From Arthrobacter pascens (GTDB lineage: Bacteria > Actinomycetota > Actinomycetes > Actinomycetales > Micrococcaceae), in assembly GCF_030816475.1 (NCBI RefSeq), contig NZ_JAUSXF010000001.1:4526001-4590000 (forward strand): a stretch of 64,000 bases of DNA, read 5' to 3'. The first letter of the stretch is position 1, and every line of letters begins with the position of its first letter. Below, piece by piece: positions 57,706 to 64,000 of the stretch. Under the pieces are notes generated by a model. That model was not told where the DNA came from. It saw only the letters and a program-made list of their open reading frames with translations, and searched no databases. A program made the translations under genes and the position numbers.

Positions 57706-60700
57706 GCATCGCAACCATGCTGCCGATGGGCGAGCTCACCAACCCCGGCCAGATGCGCCTTGCCCTGGTCCAGGTGGTCAACTGGGGCACTTTCCATGGG
57801 GCGCACTCGATGCACGTGGACCGTAACGGCACCCTCCTCACGGGCAACTCAGGCGTAGGCAAGTCAACGCTGTTTGATGCCATGCTGCGGGTGTTTGACG
57901 CGCGGCCGCGCTCCAACGAGGCCGCCGCCCAGCGGGCCGGCGGTGCCGTGGAAGACAAGAGGACCACGTTCACCTACATGCGCGGAAAAGTGGGCGACAA
58001 GGCGGTGGGCGAGGGTTCGGCGAGTGCGTTTCAGCGCCCCGGTGCCACCTGGTCCGCCGTCGCGTTGACGTTCGATAACGCAGCAGGCACGCGGGTGACT
58101 GTGTCGGCGCTGTTCGACCTGCCCAAGAACGGCACGGAGTCGAGTGTGGGCCGGTTCTACCTGATCGACGGCAAGCCGCTGGACCTGCCGGCCATCGAGG
58201 ACATTGCCGAGAAGCGATTCACCAAGGCCGCGCTGGAATCCATCTTCCCCGATGCGCAGATCTTCGATGTCCACAAGGCCTTCGCGGAACGGTTCCGCCG
58301 GGTCCTGGGCATCAGCTCGGACCAGGCCCTGCCGCTCCTGCGGGTGATCCAGGCCGGCAAGGGCCTGGGCGGCAGTGTCAACACGTTCTTCCGCGACCAG
58401 GTCCTCGATGCGCCGGCCACGCTCGCCGCCGCGGATGATGTGGTGGAGGAATTCAGCAACCTGATGTCCATCCGCCAGCGCCTGGAGGACGTGCGGCAGC
58501 AGCGGGACCAGTTGGCGCCTGTACCAGGCCTGAATAAGGAATACGCGCAGGCCCTGCTGGACGCGAACCGCCTCAGGGACCTGGCCGGCGAGGAGTTTGA
58601 GGCCTACAAGCAGCAGCTCGCAGTCGCTGTGCACCAGAAAACCCTGGAACGCTTCAAGGAGCTCGCCCAGTCGAAAGCCAAGGAACTCGGCGCGGAGCGG
58701 TCCGTCCGTGACGGCCTGGCCAAGGAACTCCGCCAGCTGGAGACCGATTACAACAACCAGGGCGGCAACGCGATCTCCGCGATCGAGCAGTCCCTGGAGA
58801 ATGCCCGCGTGGCTCTCACGCTCCGCGAGCAGGTGGAGGAAGCTGCCCGCAAGGCACTGGCCGACGCCGGGCTGCAGCTTGAATGGACGGCCGAGGGCTG
58901 GGAACAGGCCCACGAGCAGGCAGCGGCCAGGTCAGCTGAACTAATGGACGATTCCCGGGCCCTCCAGGAACTCCGGTTCGAGGCCTTTGATCACCATGCC
59001 ACCAGGAAACGCGAGCTTGCTGCCGCGCAGCAGGAGCTCGTGTCGTTGAGGACGCGCAAGTCCCTGCTGCCGCCGTCGAGCATTGAAAACCGGGCGGCGA
59101 TCGCGGCCGCCGTCGGCGTCCCTGAGGACCGGATGCCGTTCGCCGGTGAGCTGATCGACCTCGCCGAGGGTGCGGAGCAGTGGCGGCCAGCCGCGGAGAG
59201 GGCGCTCCGGAGCCTCGCCACCACGCTGCTGGTCCCGGGCGAACATTTCGGCGCGGTGACCCGGTACCTGAACGAGAACAAGGTGCGGGGGGCCCTGCGC
59301 GCCGTGGACGTGTCAAAGCCACTCGCCGGGGGCGCGCTCGCCGTGGAGGACGTACGCGACGGCGACCTGCTCACCAAGCTGGACATCCTCACGGCCGGGG
59401 GTGTGGCAGAAGCCGGGGAATGGGTCCGTGAACGCATCGCCCTCGACTTTGCCTATCCCTGCGTCGAAGACCCGGACGAGCTTGCCAGGCTGGACAAAGG
59501 CCTGAGCCTGGGCGGCGTGGTCAAACGCAACCGCCACACGGTGGAAAAGGACGACCGTTTCACGAGCCGGCAGGACTATGTGCTGGGCTTTGACAACGCG
59601 TCCAAGCTGGAGCTCGTTGCCGCCCAGGTGGAGGACCTGCAGCAGGAACTGGGCAAGGCGGCCGAGCTGGCGCAGAGCCGCGAGGAGTCGCACCAGGGGA
59701 TGAGCCGCCAGCTCGAGGCCCTGCGGAGCATTGCCGAGGACCACCGGCCATGGGAGCAGGTGTCCGCGGCAGTGGCCGCCGACGACCTCGCCAGGATCGA
59801 CCAGCGGCTCAAGGATGCCCTGGCGGCGCAGGCGGACCTGGAGCCGCTCCGGGCCGCGGTTGAGGCGGTCCGGCAGAAACACCAGTCCAGCACCGAGGCC
59901 GCGGCTGTCCTGCAAAGCGAATACAAGGCGCTGGACCGCCAGCTGAGCGCTGCCGACTCGTTACTGGAAGCCGCACGGGTGCGCCTGGCTGAGGCGCCGC
60001 CGTCGGAAGCCACCGTCTTGGAGCTGGAACCCTACTTCAGGGACTTCGGCGACGTGACAGAAATGCACGAGCTGGACAACCTGGCCAACCGCGTCCGCAC
60101 GTCGTTGTTGGGGGAGCTGCACGCCGCCGAGACGCGCGGGCAGGCCACGTCGGAGCGGCTGACCCGCATTTTCGAGGGTTTCGTCCGGGAGTGGGGAACC
60201 GCCATCTCGGCGGACCACGGAACCTCCATCGGCGCCGCTGGCGAGTTCGAGACCCGGTACCACGCCATTGTGAGCGACGGCCTTCCGGCGCAGGAGGCGG
60301 AGTTCCGGCAGTTCTTCAACCAACGCACTCATGAATCCTTCAGTACGCTGCTTCACCTGCTGGATGAGGAACGCCGCTCCATCAGCAGCCGGATCCTGCC
60401 GCTCAACGGCATCCTGTCGCAGGTTAATTTCCATGAGGGCAGCTTCCTGGAACTGGACATCAAGCAGACGCTCCCGGCTACGGCCAAGCACTTCAAGGAC
60501 GCCATTCAGAACGCGCTCAAGGCCCGCCACTCGCGGCCTGCCCGGGGGGTTTCGGGTACTGGTGCGCCGGGCCCGGACGACGACGAACTCACCACCCGCT
60601 ACAAGTCCCTGGAGACCCTGGTGAAGCGGCTGGGATCCCAGGCGCCGGAGGACCGGCGTTGGCGGGCGGAGGTGCTGGACGTCCGTGGGCACCTGTTCAT

Positions 60701-61166
60701 CCAATGCAAGGAGCACCGGGAAGTCGCTGAAGCAGACCTGGGGGGAAACGGCGGCCGGAAGACCGACGTTTACATGCACACGGACACTGGTTCCATGTCC
60801 GGCGGCGAGCGGCAGCGCTTCACGGCGTTCATCATGGCCGCGGCCCTGAGCTACCAGCTGGGGATCGCCGAGCAGGGGTTCACCACGTACGGGACGGTCA
60901 TGATGGACGAGGCCTTTGTCCTTGCGTCGGAGGAGTTTGCCGGCGCCGGGATCAAGGCCCTGCACGAATTCGGGTTCCAGTTGCTCCTCGCTGCGCCGGA
61001 AAACGTCATTGACCTGTCCCGTCACCTGGGCTCTGTCACGGAGATTCTGCGGGATAAGCGCACCAACCGCTCGGGCGTGCTGACGGCACCGGTGATCGGG
61101 CGTGCGCCGGGAGCCGAGGGGGCCTGGCGGTCCGAGGCGAATCCTGTGGACATCGTCCTCCGCTAA
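57702..61166 (+). CDS. jetC: Wadjet/MksB-like SMC ATPase JetC
   Basis: A 1154-residue SMC-type ATPase. Walker [10 protein letters not shown] at residues 48-56 follows [21 protein letters not shown]; two long coiled-coil runs (about 300-480 and 640-800) surround a hinge-like region near 500-620; the C-terminal head has signature [10 protein letters not shown] near residue 1031 and Walker [10 protein letters not shown] with D-loop [13 protein letters not shown] near 1065. It would close DNA into loops with JetA and JetB. GTGA overlap with jetB. No jetD (Toprim nuclease) reading frame follows before the next operon at 61445. Confidence 0.9.
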   Translation: MSIATMLPMGELTNPGQMRLALVQVVNWGTFHGAHSMHVDRNGTLLTGNSGVGKSTLFDAMLRVFDARPRSNEAAAQRAGGAVEDKRTTFTYMRGKVGDKAVGEGSASAFQRPGATWSAVALTFDNAAGTRVTVSALFDLPKNGTESSVGRFYLIDGKPLDLPAIEDIAEKRFTKAALESIFPDAQIFDVHKAFAERFRRVLGISSDQALPLLRVIQAGKGLGGSVNTFFRDQVLDAPATLAAADDVVEEFSNLMSIRQRLEDVRQQRDQLAPVPGLNKEYAQALLDANRLRDLAGEEFEAYKQQLAVAVHQKTLERFKELAQSKAKELGAERSVRDGLAKELRQLETDYNNQGGNAISAIEQSLENARVALTLREQVEEAARKALADAGLQLEWTAEGWEQAHEQAAARSAELMDDSRALQELRFEAFDHHATRKRELAAAQQELVSLRTRKSLLPPSSIENRAAIAAAVGVPEDRMPFAGELIDLAEGAEQWRPAAERALRSLATTLLVPGEHFGAVTRYLNENKVRGALRAVDVSKPLAGGALAVEDVRDGDLLTKLDILTAGGVAEAGEWVRERIALDFAYPCVEDPDELARLDKGLSLGGVVKRNRHTVEKDDRFTSRQDYVLGFDNASKLELVAAQVEDLQQELGKAAELAQSREESHQGMSRQLEALRSIAEDHRPWEQVSAAVAADDLARIDQRLKDALAAQADLEPLRAAVEAVRQKHQSSTEAAAVLQSEYKALDRQLSAADSLLEAARVRLAEAPPSEATVLELEPYFRDFGDVTEMHELDNLANRVRTSLLGELHAAETRGQATSERLTRIFEGFVREWGTAISADHGTSIGAAGEFETRYHAIVSDGLPAQEAEFRQFFNQRTHESFSTLLHLLDEERRSISSRILPLNGILSQVNFHEGSFLELDIKQTLPATAKHFKDAIQNALKARHSRPARGVSGTGAPGPDDDELTTRYKSLETLVKRLGSQAPEDRRWRAEVLDVRGHLFIQCKEHREVAEADLGGNGGRKTDVYMHTDTGSMSGGERQRFTAFIMAAALSYQLGIAEQGFTTYGTVMMDEAFVLASEEFAGAGIKALHEFGFQLLLAAPENVIDLSRHLGSVTEILRDKRTNRSGVLTAPVIGRAPGAEGAWRSEANPVDIVLR

Positions 61167-61199
61167 CTCCCCCTCCCCTTTGATGCTTCCTCACGTTTC

Positions 61200-61316
61200 G
61201 TGAAGGAGCGTTCGGGATTTTGGCGCGAGATGTGAGGGAGCGTTCGGGATTTGGGCGCGAGATGTGAGGGAGCGTTCGGGATTTGGGCGCGAGATGTGAG
61301 AGAGCGTTCTGAAGGG
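61200..61316. repeat. 32-bp tandem repeat, three full copies and one partial
   Basis: Unit GTGAGGGAGCGTTCGGGATT plus 12 more bases is repeated at 61200-61231 (two differences), 61232-61263 and 61264-61295 (identical), then partly at 61296-61316. It begins 34 bp after the jetC stop. No spacers, so not CRISPR. Confidence 0.85.
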
Positions 61317-61396
61317 AAGTTGTCCGGTCTGCAGTGTGTGTCCTTCGTCACGGAAAGGGAATTAAGCCACACAAAGCTTGCGTAATCCTCTGAAGG

Positions 61397-61413
61397 ATAG
61401 GCTAGCCTTACTT
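61397..61413 (+). promoter_or_regulatory. DtxR/IdeR-like iron box
   Basis: ATAGGCTAGCCTTACTT matches the TTAGGCTAGCCTAACTT-type iron box of DtxR/IdeR well, 32 bp ahead of the GTG of the siderophore-binding protein. Iron repression is expected. Confidence 0.7.
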
Positions 61414-61444
61414 GGGTTTGCATCATTTCACCCAAAGGAGCTCC

Positions 61445-62545
61445 GTGACTTCCCCCTTCTTCTCCGGCCGGAGTGCCACGCGCCGCACGCTGTTCAAGTC
61501 AGCTGGCGCGGCATCGGCTGTCTTTGCTGCAGCGGCGTTCACCCTGAGCGCCTGCTCCACAGGCCCCGTGTCCTCCGCCTCGGATGCAACCGCCACAGGC
61601 TCAGCACCGCAGTTCCCGGTCACCATCAAGCACCTGTTCGGCGAGACCACCATCAAGAGCCAGCCCCAGCGCGTGGCAACCGTCTCCTGGGTCAACGATG
61701 ACGTGGCGATTGCCCTCGGCGTGGTTCCGGTGGGAGTTCCCAAGAATGAGTGGGGCGGCAACGCGCAGGGCTCCACCCCGTGGAAGGATGCAGCCCTTGA
61801 GAAGCTGGGAGCGGGCTTCGGCTCGGCAAAGGCTCCCGCCCAGTACTCCGAAGCAGACGGCGTGAACTTCACGGAAATCGCCACACTCGCCCCGGACGTC
61901 ATTCTGGCGGCCTACTCCGGACTCACCGAAGAGGACTACAAGAAGCTCAGCCAGATCGCTCCCGTGGTGGCGCAGCCCGAGGTGGCATACGGAACCTCCT
62001 GGCAGGATTCCACCTCCATTATCGGCAAGGCACTGGGCAAGGATGCGGAGGCAACCAAGCTGGTCGCGGATACTGAGGCCACGATCAAGGACAAGGTCTC
62101 CAAGTACCCGCAGATCCCCGGTAAGAGCTTCATCTACGGCAACCTGGAACCCGCTTCGGCCGACGGCGTCAATGTGTATACGGCCAACGACAACCGCCCC
62201 CGCTTCCTTTCAGAGATCGGCATGAAACTTGCGTCGGTTGTGGAGGACAACTCCAAGGGATCCAACGCATTCTTCATCCCGTGGTCCGCGGAGAAAGCCA
62301 ATGAGCTCAAGTCCGACATCTTTGTCACCTGGGTTCCGGACGCCGCAACCACGCAGTCCATCAAGTCCGACCCCCTGCTTGGCCAGATCCCCGCGATCCG
62401 GAACGGTGCCCTGGTGGCCGATTCGGACAACACTCTCACGCTGTCCATCTCTGCGTCCTCGCCGCTGAGCCTGCCGTGGTCGCTGGACACGTTCCTGCCG
62501 CAGCTGGCCGGCGCGGCGGATAAAGTCACCGCTGCTGTGAAGTAA
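61445..62545 (+). CDS. Iron-siderophore ABC transporter substrate-binding lipoprotein
   Basis: A 366-residue FecB-type binding protein. N-terminal signal: RSATRRTLFKSAGAASAVFAAAAFTLSAC with a twin-arginine-like RR and lipobox LSAC (Cys about residue 37). The mature part has PVTIKHLFGETTIKSQPQRVATVSWVNDDVAIALGVVPVGVPK, NFTEIATLAPDVILAAYSGLTEEDYKKLSQIAPVV and DIFVTWVPDAAT, the layout of ferric siderophore receptors. The GTG at 61445 follows AAAGGAG. Followed by two permease genes; iron box upstream. Confidence 0.92.
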   Translation: MTSPFFSGRSATRRTLFKSAGAASAVFAAAAFTLSACSTGPVSSASDATATGSAPQFPVTIKHLFGETTIKSQPQRVATVSWVNDDVAIALGVVPVGVPKNEWGGNAQGSTPWKDAALEKLGAGFGSAKAPAQYSEADGVNFTEIATLAPDVILAAYSGLTEEDYKKLSQIAPVVAQPEVAYGTSWQDSTSIIGKALGKDAEATKLVADTEATIKDKVSKYPQIPGKSFIYGNLEPASADGVNVYTANDNRPRFLSEIGMKLASVVEDNSKGSNAFFIPWSAEKANELKSDIFVTWVPDAATTQSIKSDPLLGQIPAIRNGALVADSDNTLTLSISASSPLSLPWSLDTFLPQLAGAADKVTAAVK

Positions 62546-62555
62546 GCACCGTCCC

Positions 62556-63653
62556 ATGACGGAAAGTACGACGACGACGCCCGCTCGCGCCGGGGGGAAG
62601 GTCAACGCCGGGGGTAAGGCCGGGAAGGCCGGGAAGACTGCGGGGAGGGCCGGGAGAACCGGTACCCGGCAGGCCGCCTGGCTGCTGGCGGCCGTCGTCG
62701 TACTCGCCCTGCTGACCGTGGCATCACTGGCGGTGGGTGCCAGGGGCCTTTCCCTTGGCACCGTATGGCAGGCGCTCACCCAGTTCGATCCGACGAACGG
62801 TGACCACGCCGTAGTCCAGGCGCGCATTCCACGGACCGTGCTTGGCCTGCTTGCCGGCGGTGCGCTGGGCCTCGCCGGCGCGGCGATGCAAGGGGTGGCC
62901 CGCAACCTGCTGGCCGATCCGGGCATTCTGGGCGTCAATGCAGGGGCCGCGCTGGCCGTGGTCACCGGGATCTACGTGTTCGGCGTGTCCTCCCTTACCG
63001 GCTACATCTGGTTCGCGTTCATCGGCGCGGCTGCAGCCGCCGTCGTGGTTTACCTCGTTGCCTCCCTCGGCAGGGAAGGCGCGACGCCGGTCAAGCTCGC
63101 CTTGGCAGGGGCTGCTCTCAGTGCCGGGCTCTACTCGCTCATGAACGTCATCCTGGTCTCCAGCCAGGACACCCTTGACCGCTTCCGTTTCTGGCAGGCG
63201 GGCGGGATTTCCGGCCGGGACTGGTCAGTGGTGCTGCCTGGCCTGCCGTTCCTGGCCGCAGGTGCCGTCATTGTGCTGTCCACCGGACGGATCCTGAACG
63301 GACTGGCCCTGGGCGATGACATCGCCCGCGGGCTGGGGCAGCGGGTGGGGCTGGCCAGGGGCGTGACAGCGCTGGGCGTTGTGCTGCTGTGCGGATCAGC
63401 GACAGCGCTGGCAGGGCCCATCGGCTTCGTCGGCCTGGTCATTCCGCATGCCGTGCGTTCCCTCACGGGCCCCGATTACCGCTGGATCCTGCCATTCTCG
63501 CTGGTCCTGGCGCCGGCGTTGCTGCTTGCCGCGGACATCATCGGCCGGGTGGTGCTGCTCCCCGGCGAGGTCCCGGCCGGCATCATGACCGCATTGGTGG
63601 GCGCGCCCGTGTTCGTCTGGCTAATCCGCCGCGGCAAGGGGGCCGGACTGTGA
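62556..63653 (+). CDS. FecCD family iron-siderophore permease
   Basis: A 365-residue membrane protein with about 9 segments after a basic, Gly/Lys-rich cytoplasmic lead of about 45 residues (GGKVNAGGKAGKAGKTAGRAGRTGTR), unusual for the family. Core: VQARIPRTVLGLLAGGALGLAGAAMQGVARNLLADPGILGVNAGAALAVV, GDDIARGLGQRVGLARG, and GPIGFVGLVIPHAVRSLTGPDYRWILPFS. It starts 10 bp after the binding-protein gene and overlaps the next permease by 4 bases. Confidence 0.92.
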   Translation: MTESTTTTPARAGGKVNAGGKAGKAGKTAGRAGRTGTRQAAWLLAAVVVLALLTVASLAVGARGLSLGTVWQALTQFDPTNGDHAVVQARIPRTVLGLLAGGALGLAGAAMQGVARNLLADPGILGVNAGAALAVVTGIYVFGVSSLTGYIWFAFIGAAAAAVVVYLVASLGREGATPVKLALAGAALSAGLYSLMNVILVSSQDTLDRFRFWQAGGISGRDWSVVLPGLPFLAAGAVIVLSTGRILNGLALGDDIARGLGQRVGLARGVTALGVVLLCGSATALAGPIGFVGLVIPHAVRSLTGPDYRWILPFSLVLAPALLLAADIIGRVVLLPGEVPAGIMTALVGAPVFVWLIRRGKGAGL

Positions 63654-64000
63654 CCACCACCGAGCGCGAACGTGCAGATATTCCCCTCAAAAGCGTAAAA
63701 ACAGGGCATTATCTGCATGTTCGCGCGGCACTTCTCGCTGCGGCACTCCTTGCACTTTTCGCGGCTTCAGTCCTTCTGGGCAGCTACACCGTGACCATTC
63801 CGGACTTCTTCAGGATCGTGACGGCCCACCTCACCGGCGGCGAAAGGATCCCCGGAGCCAGTTTCATCGTGATGGAGAACAAGCTGCCCAGGGCGGTCAT
63901 CGGCACCATGATCGGGGCGGCTTTCGGCCTGTCCGGCGGCCTCTTCCAGACCATGCTCCGCAATCCGCTGGCCAGCCCCGACGTGATCGGCATCAGTTCC
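63650..64000 (+). CDS. FecCD family iron-siderophore permease, partial
   Basis: The second permease runs off the window. From the GTG at 63650 (GTGA overlap) it reads a polar lead, a membrane segment HVRAALLAAALLALFAASVLLGSYTV, then MENKLPRAVIGTMIGAAFGLSGGLFQTMLRNPLASPDVIGIS, the FecCD opening motif with RNPLASPD(V/I)(I/L)G. The first 25 codons contain a large inverted repeat (63664-63726), so the real start might lie further in. Confidence 0.88.
   Translation, partial: MTTTERERADIPLKSVKTGHYLHVRAALLAAALLALFAASVLLGSYTVTIPDFFRIVTAHLTGGERIPGASFIVMENKLPRAVIGTMIGAAFGLSGGLFQTMLRNPLASPDVIGISS
63664..63726. repeat. 17-bp inverted repeat within the permease N-terminus
   Basis: GCGCGAACGTGCAGATA at 63664-63680 is mirrored at 63710-63726 with 16 of 17 matches and a 29-base loop that is less GC-rich than the surroundings. 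It looks like a dispersed palindromic element inserted at the junction of the two permease genes. Confidence 0.7.

Noticed and set aside
59961-61025. 354-codon open frame on the minus strand
   Set aside because: Antisense to jetC's ATPase head; looked at closely as a possible jetD but has no Toprim or DUF2220 motif.
61200-61316. CRISPR array
   Set aside because: The 32-bp units join directly with no spacers and no cas genes are near.

Overview
The window is high-GC actinobacterial chromosome. Dense short operons, many GTG starts, 4-bp ATGA/GTGA gene overlaps, a DtxR-type iron box, DUF4193, a CtaG-type oxidase assembly protein and an AnsP-type asparagine permease closely resembling the mycobacterial one all point to the Micrococcaceae, most likely Arthrobacter/Pseudarthrobacter. 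This assignment is by recognition, not by a search. Both ends cut a gene: mtlD on the left and an iron-siderophore permease on the right. I saw no rRNA, tRNA, CRISPR array or intact insertion sequence.

Layout. 1-16 kb is mixed housekeeping and transport: mtlD end, a GNAT, a MarR regulator facing a DHA2 drug exporter, an RraA-like protein, an MFS permease with a TetR regulator, malic enzyme behind a perfect DasR-type operator, LysE with an Lrp/AsnC regulator, a second Lrp/AsnC, gluQ, a 66-residue HTH protein behind two identical palindromes, an HD hydrolase and an acetyltransferase-AAA+ fusion. 16-27.6 kb is a complete L-fucose locus of the non-phosphorylative type: alpha-L-fucosidase, an RbsABC-like importer, mutarotase, dehydrogenase, lactonase, dehydratase, SDR dehydrogenase and FAH-type hydrolase, with a FadR/GntR regulator whose probable operator recurs at the promoters. 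27.7-32.7 kb is an asparagine operon (GntR regulator, asparaginase, aspartase, permease).

32.8-41.5 kb holds a GH15 enzyme, DUF4193 flanked by two decayed genes (a DUF1801-type protein and a YbdK-type carboxylate-amine ligase reduced to its two ends), an Hsp20 operon, a histidine phosphatase with an altered RHG motif, a nucleotidyltransferase, a DUF1540 protein, a HipBA toxin-antitoxin pair and a uracil-DNA glycosylase-like protein. 41.7-55.1 kb has a PAS-GGDEF-EAL protein, a GIY-YIG-like protein, an S4 protein, CtaG, a sulfite-oxidase-like molybdoenzyme, three tandem oxidoreductases, membrane proteins, a YchJ-type protein and a large acyl-CoA dehydrogenase.

55.4-61.2 kb is a Wadjet/MksBEF-type SMC operon, jetA-jetB-jetC, with no jetD nuclease gene behind it; a 32-bp tandem repeat lies there instead. 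From 61.4 kb an iron-siderophore ABC importer begins behind a DtxR/IdeR-like box. The most promising items are the JetD-less SMC operon, the fucose regulon with its shared operator, the acetyltransferase-AAA+ fusion, the paired operators before the small HTH gene and the decayed region around DUF4193.
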